Positions 37,627-46,264 of a stretch of DNA of 64,000 nucleotides are shown in pieces. This stretch comes from Hydrogenophaga sp. RAC07 (GTDB lineage Bacteria; Pseudomonadota; Gammaproteobacteria; Burkholderiales; Burkholderiaceae_C). Below the pieces are notes generated by a model. It did not search any database. It worked only from the letters and a program-made list of their open reading frames with translations, and was not told the origin of the DNA. Every line of letters begins with the position of its first letter. Positions within the stretch are counted from its first letter, which is position 1. Location of the stretch: NCBI RefSeq assembly GCF_001713375.1, contig NZ_CP016449.1, positions 1,116,001 to 1,180,000 of the forward strand. Direction: 5' to 3'. A program made the translations under genes and the position numbers.

Positions 37627-38383
37627 GCGGCGCTCCTGCAAGCGCCTGTGTGGCAGGCGGTGTGGCGGCCAGCGTGTCGGCCACCAGCGCGTCGGCAAAG
37701 CGGTCCAGCCGCATGAGCTGCAGACCCAGGAGGATGTTGCCGGTGAGCCCGGTCACGGTGGTCAGCAGCGCGATGCCCAGACCCCCTGTGAGGTTCTTCA
37801 GCAACTGCGCCGACTGGCTCGCATCGAAGCTCTCCATCTGCCCGAGCTGCAGCGCGAGGATGGAGAAGCCGATCACCTTGCCGAGCAGGCCGAGCTTGAG
37901 CTGGATGCCGTTGAGCCACCAGGCCATTTCGTGCGGGCCGTGCGCGCGCTCGCCCAGGATCTGCATCCAGGTGTTCTGGTCGGCGCCGGGCTGGGCGCAG
38001 CCATGCATGTACTCGGCGCTCCAGTGTTCTTTGTTGGGACTCACCAGACCGGGACGCGCGAGCAACCCGTCCAGCTGCTGGCGCTGCAGGCCCAGAGTCC
38101 AGGCGCGCCGCCCGGCCCACAGCGAGCAACCGGTGAACAGCAGCACGATGATCACCGTGAGGCCCGTCGGGTCGGCCGCCACCAGCCGGTGCCAGGCACC
38201 GGCTCGCCACAAAAGCAGGGCGCCAAAGGCCAGCAAGCCCATGTAGGCCAGCCACAGGAGGAACAGGCCGTTGGGCGCCTGCTCCAGCGCCAGCGGGCTT
38301 CGCCGCGCGCCGGGCAAGTGGCTCACCAGCGCGGCGCCGAGAATGCGGTGGTGCGATGGCGTGGCGGGTGTGGCGTCGGCCAT
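37601..38383 (-). CDS. MotA/TolQ/ExbB-like proton-channel family protein directly after pqqE
   Basis: A 260-residue membrane protein with four helices: LFLLWLAYMGLLAFGALLLW, TVIIVLLFTGCSLWAGRRAW, LGLLGKVIGFSILALQLGQM and GGLGIALLTTVTGLTGNILL. The last two, with a cytoplasmic loop before them, match the MotA/TolQ/ExbB pattern (TTxTGLxG). The start lies 2 bp after the pqqE stop, so it is cotranscribed with pqq. With the MotB/ExbD-like partner it would form an ion-driven motor complex in the inner membrane; the cargo or driven partner is unknown. Confidence 0.72.
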   Translation of the reverse strand: MADATPATPSHHRILGAALVSHLPGARRSPLALEQAPNGLFLLWLAYMGLLAFGALLLWRAGAWHRLVAADPTGLTVIIVLLFTGCSLWAGRRAWTLGLQRQQLDGLLARPGLVSPNKEHWSAEYMHGCAQPGADQNTWMQILGERAHGPHEMAWWLNGIQLKLGLLGKVIGFSILALQLGQMESFDASQSAQLLKNLTGGLGIALLTTVTGLTGNILLGLQLMRLDRFADALVADTLAATPPATQALAGAPHGDRPPGP

Positions 38384-38385
38384 GG

Positions 38386-39555
38386 TCAAGCCTGCGGGTG
38401 CAGCACACGCGACTCGGCGTCGCTTCGAAACACGATGGGGATGTGGCGCATTGCGGGCGCCTGTTTGACGAGTTGCACCACCTTCTCGTGGTGTGGCGAC
38501 TTGCTGCACACCGGGTCGGCCTGCGTGGCGTCGCCGGTGATCAGGAAGGCCTGGCAGTGGCAACCGCCAAAGTCGTTGTGGCGCTCGTCGCAGCTGCGGC
38601 AGGGCGGCTTCATCCAGTCTTCGCCACGGAAGGCGTTGAAGGCCTGGCTCTTTTGCCAGATGTCGGCCAGCGCCATGTCGCGCACGTTGGGCAGCTTCAA
38701 GCCCGGCAGGTCGCGTGCGTTGTGGCAGGGCATGGCCACGCCGTCGGGGGCGACCGAAAGAAACACCGAGCCCCAGCCGTTCATGCAGGCTTTGGGCCGT
38801 TGTTCGAAATAGTCGGGCACCACAAACAGCAGCTTGCAGCGCTGGCCGATTTTTTCGCGGTAACGGTTGACCACGGCCTCGGCTTCGATCAGCTGCTCGT
38901 GCGTGGGCATCAGGTGGTCGCGGTTGACCCAGGCCCAGCCGTAGTACTGTGTGTTGGCGAGTTCGAGGTATTCCGCGTCGAGCGCGAGCGCCATCTCGAT
39001 GATCTGGCCCACATGCGGCAGGTTGTGCCGGTGCAGCACGCAGTTCATCACCATCGGCCAGTCGTGTGCCTTGATCAGACGCGCCACCTTCTGCTTGAGT
39101 TCGAAGGTCTTGGTGTGGCTCAGAAAGTCGTTGAGTTCGCGCGTGCTGTCCTGAAACGACAGCTGCACATGGTCGAGCCCGGCGTCTTTCAGCCGCTGCG
39201 CGCGCGTCTCGGTGAGGCCCACGCCCGAGGTGATGAGGTTGGTGTAGTAACCCAGCGCGTGCGCTTCCTGCACCAGTTCTTCCAGGTCGTCGCGCACCAG
39301 GGGTTCACCGCCCGAGAACCCGAGCTGCGCGGCGCCGAGCTTGCGCGCCTGGCGCATCACGTCGACCCATTGCGCGGTGGTGAGTTCGTCCTTGATGCGC
39401 GCGTGCTGCGTGGGGTTGTAGCAAAAAACGCAGTGCAGCGGGCACTGGTAGGTGAGCTCGGCCAGCAGCCACAGCGGTGGGCCGGCGGGGTGCGTCTTGG
39501 CGGCCAGCAGCGAGAGTGCTTCGGAGACCGGTGCGAACTCAGTCGATCCAGCCAC
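38386..39555 (-). CDS. pqqE: PQQ biosynthesis radical SAM enzyme PqqE
   Basis: A 389-residue radical SAM/SPASM enzyme that crosslinks Glu and Tyr of PqqA. The SAM-cluster motif is C38-PLH-C42-VF-C45. Family blocks GFSGGEPLVRDDLEELV, YTNLITSGVGL and HVQLSFQDS follow. The C-terminal SPASM cysteines are in KACMNGWGS, AMPCHNARDLPG, PPCRSCDERHNDFGGCHCQAFL and DPVCSKS. The start overlaps pqqD by 17 bp. Confidence 0.97.
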   Translation of the reverse strand: MAGSTEFAPVSEALSLLAAKTHPAGPPLWLLAELTYQCPLHCVFCYNPTQHARIKDELTTAQWVDVMRQARKLGAAQLGFSGGEPLVRDDLEELVQEAHALGYYTNLITSGVGLTETRAQRLKDAGLDHVQLSFQDSTRELNDFLSHTKTFELKQKVARLIKAHDWPMVMNCVLHRHNLPHVGQIIEMALALDAEYLELANTQYYGWAWVNRDHLMPTHEQLIEAEAVVNRYREKIGQRCKLLFVVPDYFEQRPKACMNGWGSVFLSVAPDGVAMPCHNARDLPGLKLPNVRDMALADIWQKSQAFNAFRGEDWMKPPCRSCDERHNDFGGCHCQAFLITGDATQADPVCSKSPHHEKVVQLVKQAPAMRHIPIVFRSDAESRVLHPQA

Positions 39556-39796
39556 GGCGGCCTCCTTCTTCCAGCAACGATTCCACCTGCGGTGTGAGGC
39601 CCTGGACCGAAAACGCGGCCTCCAGCTCGCTCACGATCCCGGGCACCGTGCGTTCGCCATCGCAGCGCTTGAGGATCTCGGCAGCACTGTCGTTGAGTTG
39701 CACCATGCCCTCGGGGTACAGCAGCACCCAGCGCGACTGTGCTTCTTCGTATTGCAATCGGAAGCGGCGCGAAAGCTTGGGACGGGAAGGGATCAT
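39539..39796 (-). CDS. pqqD: PQQ biosynthesis chaperone PqqD
   Basis: An 85-residue peptide chaperone that binds PqqA and presents it to PqqE. It has the PqqD pattern [43 protein letters not shown] in part, with [10 protein letters not shown] and LNDSAAEIL as the hallmark segments. ATG 39796 overlaps the pqqC stop by 4 bp. Confidence 0.95.
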   Translation of the reverse strand: MIPSRPKLSRRFRLQYEEAQSRWVLLYPEGMVQLNDSAAEILKRCDGERTVPGIVSELEAAFSVQGLTPQVESLLEEGGRRGWID

Positions 39797-40524
39797 TGAC
39801 AGGCTTTCTCGATGGCGTCGAGCATGGTCCAGAGGATGTCGAGCTTGAACTGCAGGATGTCGAGTGCACGGTGTTGCGCCGCGCGGGTGGTGAAGTGATC
39901 CAGCGTCACGCGCAGGCCGTGCTCCACATCGCGCCCGGCCAGCGGAATGCGCTTGCGGAAATAGCCCAGTCCGTCGGCGTCGATCCAGGGGTAGTGCAGA
40001 GGCCAGCTGGCCAGGCGGTCCTTGTGGATCTGTGGCGCAAACATCTCGGTGAGCGAAGAACACACGGCCTCCTGCCACGGGGCCTTGGCCGCGAAGTTCA
40101 CATACGCGTCGCAGGCGAAGCGCACAGCGGGCACCACGCCTTGCAGCGACAACAGGTCGTCGCGTGCAATGCCCACCGCTTCGCCCAGGCGAATCCAGGC
40201 CTCCAGGCCACCGCTGGCCGAGCCTTCGAAGTCGCCATAGCCATCGTGATCGAGGATGCGTTCCACCCACAGGCGGCGGTGCGCGCGGTCGGGCATGTTG
40301 GCCAGTATGGCGGCGTCCTTGCGCGGAATGCAGACCTGGTAATAGAAGCGGTTGGCCACCCAGCAGCGCAGCTCGTCAGGAGTGCAGCCGCCGGCGTTCA
40401 TGCGCACATTGAACGGGTGGTGGATGTGGTACGAGCGACCCTGGTCGCGCAGCTGCGCTTCGAATTGCTCGCGCGTCCAGGCGGGCAAGCCTTCGAGGGG
40501 ACGGGGGGTGGTGGCGATGTCCAT
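39793..40524 (-). CDS. pqqC: Pyrroloquinoline-quinone synthase PqqC
   Basis: A 243-residue cofactorless oxidase that performs the last ring closure and eight-electron oxidation to PQQ. Conserved active-site segments: [15 protein letters not shown] (His pair), [38 protein letters not shown] and [13 protein letters not shown]. Length is typical. It follows pqqB by 13 bp and overlaps pqqD. Confidence 0.97.
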   Translation of the reverse strand: MDIATTPRPLEGLPAWTREQFEAQLRDQGRSYHIHHPFNVRMNAGGCTPDELRCWVANRFYYQVCIPRKDAAILANMPDRAHRRLWVERILDHDGYGDFEGSASGGLEAWIRLGEAVGIARDDLLSLQGVVPAVRFACDAYVNFAAKAPWQEAVCSSLTEMFAPQIHKDRLASWPLHYPWIDADGLGYFRKRIPLAGRDVEHGLRVTLDHFTTRAAQHRALDILQFKLDILWTMLDAIEKACQ

Positions 40525-40537
40525 GCGGTTTGCCGGG

Positions 40538-41455
40538 TCAGAAGACGATGTCCATGCCGTCGCGCGCCACCTCGATGCCGTGGCGGGTGAGCTCGGCGTG
40601 TTCGGCGGAATCCTCGACCAGCATCGGGTTCGTGTTGTTGATGTGGATGAGGATCTTGCGGATGGAGCGCGGCAACTGGTCCAGCTGTTCGATCATTCCG
40701 CCCGCGCCGCTTTGCGGCAGGTGGCCCATCTCCGCGGCCTTCTTTTTCGAGAGGCCCTGCGTGATCATTTCGTCTTCGGTCCAGAAGGTGCCGTCCACCA
40801 GCAGCACCGAGCAGCTGGCCATGAGCGTCAACAGCTCGGGTGTCACGGCGCCCAGGCCGGGCGCGTAGAACACGCGCCCACCGGTGGCCGGGTTCTGAAT
40901 CACCAGGCCGAGGTTGTCGCCGGCGCGCGGGTTGCCGCGAAAGGGTGAATACGGCGGCGGCTTGGAGGCGATGGCCACGGTCTGCACCTCGATGCCGGGC
41001 AGGCCCTCGATGGTGATGGTGCGACCGTCCGACGGCAGCTCGGTGGTGGCCACGCCGCAGTAATGCGCAAGGATCCCGGTGATGGGGAAACCGCTGGCGA
41101 TGTCGGACAGCACCTCGGGAGTGGCCAGCAGCGGCAGCCTGGAGCCGCGCTCGCGCAGCATGATGAGACCGGTCACGTGGTCGATCTGCGCGTCCATGAG
41201 CAGAACCGCGGCAATGCCGCTGTCGCGCACCGCGCGGGCGGGTTGCAGGTCGGGCGTGTCGCGGATCTGGGTGAGGATGTCGGGCGAGGCGTTGACCAGC
41301 AGCCAGTCCTGCCCGTTGGCGGTGACGGCGATCGACGACTGCGTGCGCGCAGTGGCCCGGATGCGACCGTTGCGCAGGCCGTCGCAATTGGCGCAGTTGC
41401 AGTTCCACTGCGGGAAGCCGCCACCAGCCGAAGAACCGAGAACCCGGATGCGCAT
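40538..41455 (-). CDS. pqqB: PqqB, metallo-beta-lactamase-fold tyrosine hydroxylase of PQQ biosynthesis
   Basis: A 305-residue protein beginning [20 protein letters not shown], with the cysteine knot NCNCANCDG and a metal-binding region around [16 protein letters not shown]. PqqB hydroxylates the tyrosine of the AMPylated or diamino acid intermediate in PQQ synthesis. The gene is separated from pqqA by an intergenic repeat and a hairpin terminator. Confidence 0.96.
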   Translation of the reverse strand: MRIRVLGSSAGGGFPQWNCNCANCDGLRNGRIRATARTQSSIAVTANGQDWLLVNASPDILTQIRDTPDLQPARAVRDSGIAAVLLMDAQIDHVTGLIMLRERGSRLPLLATPEVLSDIASGFPITGILAHYCGVATTELPSDGRTITIEGLPGIEVQTVAIASKPPPYSPFRGNPRAGDNLGLVIQNPATGGRVFYAPGLGAVTPELLTLMASCSVLLVDGTFWTEDEMITQGLSKKKAAEMGHLPQSGAGGMIEQLDQLPRSIRKILIHINNTNPMLVEDSAEHAELTRHGIEVARDGMDIVF

Positions 41456-41461
41456 GTCAGT

Positions 41462-41530
41462 GGCGCCCGGCCGCCCGAAGGCGCTGACGCACCCCCTCGG
41501 GGGGCAGTGAACGAAGTGAGCGTGGGAGCT
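41462..41530. repeat. GC-rich intergenic repeat, copy 2 (pqqA-pqqB gap)
   Basis: Core CCCCCTCGGGGGGCAGTGAA, followed by CGAAGTGAGCGTGGGAGC, related to the elements at 7384-7468 and 62112-62206 and in the same orientation. It lies just upstream of the pqqB start. Confidence 0.65.
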
Positions 41531-41560
41531 GTTTCATGTCAGGACAACTGAAAGACCAAG

Positions 41561-41593
41561 AAAAAGGCGCACGCGTTGTTCACCCGTGCGCCT
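41561..41593 (-). terminator. Hairpin terminator or attenuator between pqqA and pqqB
   Basis: AGGCGCACG and CGTGCGCCT (9-bp perfect stem, 11-base loop, 41565-41593) are followed on the minus strand by TTTTTCTTGG. It lies 19 bp after the pqqA stop. Partial termination here would give more pqqA mRNA, encoding the stoichiometric precursor, than pqqBCDE mRNA. Confidence 0.7.
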
Positions 41594-41611
41594 CGAACCC
41601 AACGCTGCTGA

Positions 41612-41686
41612 TCAGCGGTTGGCGATGTACATGGTGATTTCAAAGCCGAAACGAAGGTCGGTGAAGGCGGGGGTCGTCCATTGCAT
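41612..41686 (-). CDS. pqqA: PqqA precursor peptide (24 residues)
   Basis: Reads MQWTTPAFTDLRFGFEITMY and IANR. Glu16 and Tyr20 have the invariant ExxxY spacing from which PQQ is built, within GFEITMYIANR. GGAG lies 8 bp before the ATG. Too short for ordinary ORF calling. It is divergent from the alpha/beta hydrolase gene and is followed by a hairpin before pqqB. Confidence 0.95.
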   Translation of the reverse strand: MQWTTPAFTDLRFGFEITMYIANR

Positions 41687-41707
41687 AGAAGGTCTCCAAT
41701 AATGGGT

Positions 41708-41722
41708 TGGCACGAAACATGT
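41708..41722 (+). promoter_or_regulatory. Near-consensus sigma-54-like element upstream of the alpha/beta hydrolase
   Basis: TGGCACG-AAAC-ATGT has a perfect -24 element (GG 41709-41710) and correct spacing, but the -12 GC is GT. It lies 40 bp before ATG 41762. Weak promoter or chance. Confidence 0.3.
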
Positions 41723-41761
41723 CTGCAAGCTCGCCAGCACCATTGCCACAAGCCGCCTCCC

Positions 41762-42856
41762 ATGAATAGCAATATCGATGCCACGAAAACTGTTCCATCC
41801 GCGCGGGTGACCAGCCCGGCATGGCCACGCGCGCAACACCTGTCTTTGGGTCGCCTGCACCGCATGGCCTGGCGTGAGGTCGGTGCACCTTCGGGTGAAC
41901 CCTGGCTGCTGTTGCATGGAGGCCCGGGCAGCAGTTGCCAGCCCGGCATGCTGAGGCCCTTTGACCTCTCGCGGCAACGCGTGGTGGCACCCGACCAGCG
42001 CGGTTGTGGCGCCTCGTTGCCGAAGGGGCGTACGGCGGGCAACCACACGGCTGCGCTGGTGGCCGACATGGAAGCGCTGCGCGAACACCTGGGTCTGGAG
42101 CGGTGGTCGTTGCTGGCCGGTTCGTGGGGCACGGTGGTGGCTTTGGCTTACACGCTGGCGCATCCGCAACGTGTGCAGCGTCTGGTGTTGCGCGGCGCGT
42201 TTGCGTTGAGCCGGCGCGAGGTCGGTGGGCTGCTGTTGCCGTCGTCGCGCGTGCGACAGTCGCTCGGCTGGGGGGCGTTGTGGCCCGTTGTTTCCGGCGC
42301 GGTGTTGCCCGTGGCGTTGCAGCGGCTGACACAACTGATTCAAAGTGGGACACCCGGTGTTGCATCGCTGCGCGCCGCGCGCGGCTGGGGTTTGCTGGAA
42401 ACCGCGTCGGCGGCGCGCAGCCAGCGGCGCAGCCTGTTGCACGCGGCCCTGAGCTCACCGCGCCTGGCGGCCTCCATCCGGCGGGAATGGGCGTCGTTGC
42501 GCAAGGCCGAGAAGCGTGCCGTCGCCCGTTTGAAGCAGCCCGGGAAAACCCGCGCCGACCGCAAGGCCTTCGCCAAATTCCGCATCCAGGCGCACTACCT
42601 GCGCCACGGCGGTTTCATGCGCGCAGGCCAGCTGGACCGCGGTGTGCTGCAAACCGCTCGCCATGGCACACCGGTGGACTGGGTGCATGGACGTTTCGAT
42701 GCGATCTGCCCACCGGCCAACAGCCGTCGCTGGGCTGCGCTGGGGCGCGCGGCAGGGGGTGGTGTCTTGCATGTGGAGCCGCACAGCGGCCACCTGGGGC
42801 ATGAGCCCGCCATGCTGCCGGCGCTGCGCCAGAGCGTGCGCAGGACGCTGGCATGA
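41762..42856 (+). CDS. Alpha/beta hydrolase resembling proline iminopeptidase, divergent from pqqA
   Basis: A 364-residue hydrolase of the S33 type. HGGPG at residues 52-56 forms the oxyanion hole, the nucleophile is Ser121 in LAGSWGTVV, and the acid and base are probably Asp in HGRFDAICPP and His in EPHSGHLGH. A central cap region (about 150-290) is Arg/Ala rich. Start 41762 is the most plausible; an upstream in-frame ATG would overlap pqqA. No pqqF is visible, so processing of crosslinked PqqA by this enzyme is a testable inference. Overlaps the next gene by 4 bp. Confidence 0.8.
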   Translation: MNSNIDATKTVPSARVTSPAWPRAQHLSLGRLHRMAWREVGAPSGEPWLLLHGGPGSSCQPGMLRPFDLSRQRVVAPDQRGCGASLPKGRTAGNHTAALVADMEALREHLGLERWSLLAGSWGTVVALAYTLAHPQRVQRLVLRGAFALSRREVGGLLLPSSRVRQSLGWGALWPVVSGAVLPVALQRLTQLIQSGTPGVASLRAARGWGLLETASAARSQRRSLLHAALSSPRLAASIRREWASLRKAEKRAVARLKQPGKTRADRKAFAKFRIQAHYLRHGGFMRAGQLDRGVLQTARHGTPVDWVHGRFDAICPPANSRRWAALGRAAGGGVLHVEPHSGHLGHEPAMLPALRQSVRRTLA

Positions 42857-43839
42857 ACAGCCTGTGCTGCGCGTTGGGGGTGGGCTTGCTCACGCTGCTG
42901 GCGGGCTGCGCCTCGACCGCGCACAAGCCCGACTGCAGCGCCGCCAACGCCGTGCCCTGGCAGGCGGTGGTGCCCGGCGTGTGGGTGTGGCAACCCGATG
43001 CACAGGCCGACGTGTCAGCCGCCAACGCGGGCCATGTGGTGCCCACCTCCGTCGTGGTCTCGGGCGCGGATGCGCTGGTGATCGACCCCGGCCCGAGCCA
43101 CCGCCACGGCCTGCGGGTGCGCGACTCGCTGGCCTGCCGCTTCGGCGCGCAGGTGCGCCAGGTGGTCAACACCCATGCCCACGCCGAGAACGTACTGGCG
43201 AACTCGGCGTTTGCCGATCTGCTGGAGCGGGACGGGTTGGAAATCCTGGCCACCGAAGGCACGCGAAGCGCCATGCAACAGCGCTGCCCCGCCTGCCTCG
43301 CCAGCCTGGGGGAGCGCGTGGGCGAGCGCGCCATGGCGGGTACACGCATCGTGTGGCCCAGCCGCGTGCTGCGGGCGGGCGAGGTCGTGCGCGTCGGGCC
43401 GCACCGGCTGCGCGTGTTGCCACCTGCGCCCGGCCACACCGAGAGCGATCTGGTGCTGTGGGACGAAGCCAGCCGTGTGGTGTGGGCCGGGGGGCTGGTC
43501 TACAACCAGCGCCTGCCCGAGCTGGCGCAGGGCGGGGTGGACGCGTGGTTGCTGGTGTTGGACCGCATCGCCGCGCTTCAGCCGCGCCACGTGATCGGCC
43601 ATGCGGTGTCCAGCAGCCCGAAGGACGGCGAGTTGCCGCCTGCGATGGTGGCCACCCGCGCCTACCTGACCGAGCTGCGCGCGCTCGTTCTCAAGGCCAT
43701 GGACGAAGGCCGCCACGCCGGTGAAGGAGGTGTGATCACCATGCCCGCGTACGCCGCCTGGGCGGGCTATGGTGAGCGCCAGGGCTTCAACGTGCAGCGG
43801 GCGTGGCGCGAGCTGGAGGCGGTGTGGATGGAGCGCTAG
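42853..43839 (+). CDS. Quinoprotein relay system metallohydrolase 2 (MBL fold lipoprotein), altered metal motif
   Basis: A 328-residue metallo-beta-lactamase-fold protein with a lipoprotein signal (LLTLLAGCAST; Cys19). The metal motif is HAHAEN (His108, His110, Glu112, Asn113) instead of HxHxDH. His in PGHTESD and His in VIGHAVS remain; the AGD Asp is AGG (WAGGLVY). It is related to metallohydrolase 1 at 29867, which shows parallel losses. Likely acts in the periplasm on the SoxYZ-like carrier or on an intermediate of the quinoprotein system; inference. The stop is 1 bp from the stop of the sigma-54 regulator on the other strand. Confidence 0.78.
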   Translation: MNSLCCALGVGLLTLLAGCASTAHKPDCSAANAVPWQAVVPGVWVWQPDAQADVSAANAGHVVPTSVVVSGADALVIDPGPSHRHGLRVRDSLACRFGAQVRQVVNTHAHAENVLANSAFADLLERDGLEILATEGTRSAMQQRCPACLASLGERVGERAMAGTRIVWPSRVLRAGEVVRVGPHRLRVLPPAPGHTESDLVLWDEASRVVWAGGLVYNQRLPELAQGGVDAWLLVLDRIAALQPRHVIGHAVSSSPKDGELPPAMVATRAYLTELRALVLKAMDEGRHAGEGGVITMPAYAAWAGYGERQGFNVQRAWRELEAVWMER

Positions 43840-43840
43840 C

Positions 43841-45913
43841 TCAGCTGAGCAGATCCGGCGGCAGCTGGTCTTTCTTGCGGTAGATGGTGTTGCGCGACAC
43901 CCCCAGCGCCTTGGCCGCCGCCGACACATTGCCCTTGTGCAGGCGCAGCATCTGCGCCATGGCGCTCAGCGCCACGTCCTGCAGCTTCTGGCCTTCGACG
44001 GCCACCTCCACCGCCGGTTCGGGCAGGCTGCACGCGGGCGCGGCCTCTGCAGGCGCGGCGGTCGCCGCCGTGGCGGCAAAGGCGGCCGGGCGCTGCACCA
44101 GCACCTGGTCGTGCTCCAGTTCTTCGAGGAAATCGTCGGGCAGGTGGCCCATGTCGATCACGCCGCCGTGGCCGACCATCACCACCGCCGTGCGCAGCAG
44201 GTTGTGCAGCTGTCGGAAGTTGCCGGGCCAGGCGTAGCGCTTGAACAGGTCCATCACCTGGGCCGACACGCCCACCGGCTGACTGCCTTCGCTGAGCGCA
44301 AGCAGGATCTTTTGCACCACGAGTTCGAAATCGCTGCGCTCGCGCAACGCGGGCAGGCGCACCACCAGCCCGTTGAGGCGGTAGTAGAGGTCTTCGCGGA
44401 AATCACCGCGCGCGATCATGTCCTTGAGGTTCTTGTGGGTGGCGCTCACCACCGCCACGTCGACCTCGACCTCCTTGCCTGCTCCCAGCGGGCTGACCTT
44501 GCGCTCCTGCAACACCCGCAGCAGCCGCGCCTGCAGGTGCTTGGGCATGTCGCCAATCTCGTCGAGGAAGAGCGTGCCGCCGTGGGCCTGCAGGATCTTG
44601 CCGATGGAGCCCTTCTTGCGCGCGCCGGTGAAGGCGCCTTCTTCGTAGCCGAAGAGCTCGGATTCGATCAGTGTGTCGGGGATGGACGCGCAGTTGACCG
44701 ACACAAAGGGCTGCGTCGCGCGTGAGGAATCGCCGTGGATGGCTTGCGCGAGCAGGTCCTTGCCGGTGCCGGTTTCGCCCAGGATCATGATGGGAATGTC
44801 GCGCCCGCTCACCATGCGCAGCTTGTGGATCACCGAGGTCACCTGCGGGTCCCCGGTGTCCAGGTAGTGCAGCGAGGAAAACTGCATCTTCTTGCCGGTC
44901 TGCTTCAGCGGCTCGGGCCCGGGCTGGGCAGCAGCGGGCGTGGGCTGTGCGGACGCCTCGCTGGTGGTGCCGGTGGGCTTGGCGGCCCACATGTTGGAAA
45001 CCTTCAGCTTGACCCGGCACCACACCGACACACCGTTGTGCATGCACAGCTGTTTGGGGTTGGGTGTGGCGCCGCTGAACATTTCGAACAGGGCCGAAAC
45101 CGGCAGGCCGAACAACGAGGAGAAGGTGTGTGCCTTGAGCGCGGAAAACGGCAGGCCGATCTGGAACTGCGCGCTGCGGTTGGCCGAGAGAAAACGGCCC
45201 TCGGGTGAGAACACCGCGATGCCTTCGACCAGCGTGCCCAGAAACTCGGAGCGTGTGTGGAAGTGGATGCGGATCGCCTTGGGAAAGATGTCGGCGAACA
45301 TGTGGTTCTCGATCATCTGCGCCGACATGCGCACCAGCGCCAGCGTGTGCTGGTGGTAGCTGCGGTGGTCCCCGGTCACGTCGAGTGCGCCGATCACCTG
45401 GCCGTACGGATCGAAGATGGGCGAGGCCGAACAGGTGAGGAACTTGTTGGCGTTCATGTAGTGCTGACCACCGTGCACGGTGAGCGCTTCCTCTTCACTC
45501 AGCGCGGTTCCGATCGCGTTGGTGCCCTTGCTTCTTTCCGACCAGTCCATGCCGGGTGTGAGCGCCACCTGGGAGGCCCGCTCCAGAAAATCCATGTCGC
45601 CCAGCGAGTGCAGGACGAGGCCTTTGGCCGACGTGAGCAGCACCATGCTGTGGGTGTTGACGATCTGGTCGTAGAGCGTTTCCATCACGGGGGCGGCGTG
45701 CTGGAACAGGAAGCGGTTTTCTTCCAGCGCATCGGGCAGCACACCGTGCGACGGGCTCGAAAAATCGGGGGTGTCGGTGACGGTGATGCCGTACGACTGC
45801 GAGCGTCGGTGCGACTGCCCGATCCGGTCGTGGTGATCGTGCGTCGACAGGCCCGCCGACGGGGATTCAACCCGACGACCCGCGGCAGGGCTCGTGAAGA
45901 GGGCGGAATTCAT
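43841..45913 (-). CDS. Sigma-54-dependent AcoR-type transcriptional activator
   Basis: A 690-residue activator. An N-terminal GAF-type sensor (about 60-330) is followed by a PAS-like stretch, a Pro/Ala linker, and a sigma-54 AAA+ domain: Walker A GETGTGKD, GAFTGA in GYEEGAFTGARKKG, Walker B TLFLDEIGDMP and the R-finger region FREDLYYRLNGL. The Fis-type HTH ends the protein (KGNVSAAAKALGVSRNTIYRK). GGAG before ATG 45913 favours that start over ATG 46021. It likely senses an alcohol or aldehyde and drives the -24/-12 promoters at 25962, 30994 and 46265; this is inferred from co-location. Confidence 0.88.
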   Translation of the reverse strand: MNSALFTSPAAGRRVESPSAGLSTHDHHDRIGQSHRRSQSYGITVTDTPDFSSPSHGVLPDALEENRFLFQHAAPVMETLYDQIVNTHSMVLLTSAKGLVLHSLGDMDFLERASQVALTPGMDWSERSKGTNAIGTALSEEEALTVHGGQHYMNANKFLTCSASPIFDPYGQVIGALDVTGDHRSYHQHTLALVRMSAQMIENHMFADIFPKAIRIHFHTRSEFLGTLVEGIAVFSPEGRFLSANRSAQFQIGLPFSALKAHTFSSLFGLPVSALFEMFSGATPNPKQLCMHNGVSVWCRVKLKVSNMWAAKPTGTTSEASAQPTPAAAQPGPEPLKQTGKKMQFSSLHYLDTGDPQVTSVIHKLRMVSGRDIPIMILGETGTGKDLLAQAIHGDSSRATQPFVSVNCASIPDTLIESELFGYEEGAFTGARKKGSIGKILQAHGGTLFLDEIGDMPKHLQARLLRVLQERKVSPLGAGKEVEVDVAVVSATHKNLKDMIARGDFREDLYYRLNGLVVRLPALRERSDFELVVQKILLALSEGSQPVGVSAQVMDLFKRYAWPGNFRQLHNLLRTAVVMVGHGGVIDMGHLPDDFLEELEHDQVLVQRPAAFAATAATAAPAEAAPACSLPEPAVEVAVEGQKLQDVALSAMAQMLRLHKGNVSAAAKALGVSRNTIYRKKDQLPPDLLS

Positions 45914-46063
45914 GTGGTCTCCAGGGTCCGGGGGAAGGACTCCCCAGCAGTCCGCCGACCAGAGCGTGTCGTCGGCTGCGGGTCCGGTGGCTCCGGTGTT
46001 TTCGCTGTCTGGTTGTCTCATGCAATTCTCTTCATATGTGTCTCGGGGAACAACACTGGTAAT

Positions 46064-46089
46064 CCCGGTGTGCAACAGCCCACACCGGG
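46064..46089. promoter_or_regulatory. Perfect inverted repeat upstream of the sigma-54 regulator
   Basis: CCCGGTGTG at 46064-46072 and CACACCGGG at 46081-46089, 8-base spacer. About 150 bp upstream of the regulator start and 175 bp upstream of the cytochrome promoter, so it could serve as an autoregulatory site or as an enhancer. Confidence 0.45.
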
Positions 46090-46264
46090 TGTACCCGTGT
46101 GTCGATAGCAATTAACCTGCCTGCTTTTGCACTACTTTGCGCGGTGAAAAGGTGGTCCAGAAGACACCAGTTGTGCATGGGGATGTGACACGCGAAGCGA
46201 TGAACGGATGCGCAACTGATTCAATTTGGAACAGGTTGGCGTTGTTGATCCGGGGTTTGGTGGA

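Noticed and set aside
41681..41762. Upstream ATG of the alpha/beta hydrolase
   Set aside because: It would overlap the pqqA start and its product (MHRRSPIMGWHE) is not family-like; ATG 41762 preferred.
45914..46021. ATG 46021 as the start of the sigma-54 regulator
   Set aside because: Kept as an alternative, but the GGAG-led ATG at 45913 is better and the extra 36 residues look unstructured.
46118..46136. TTTTGCACTACTTTGC as a sigma-54 promoter
   Set aside because: Lacks GG at the correct distance from GC; the element at 46265 fits spacing better.
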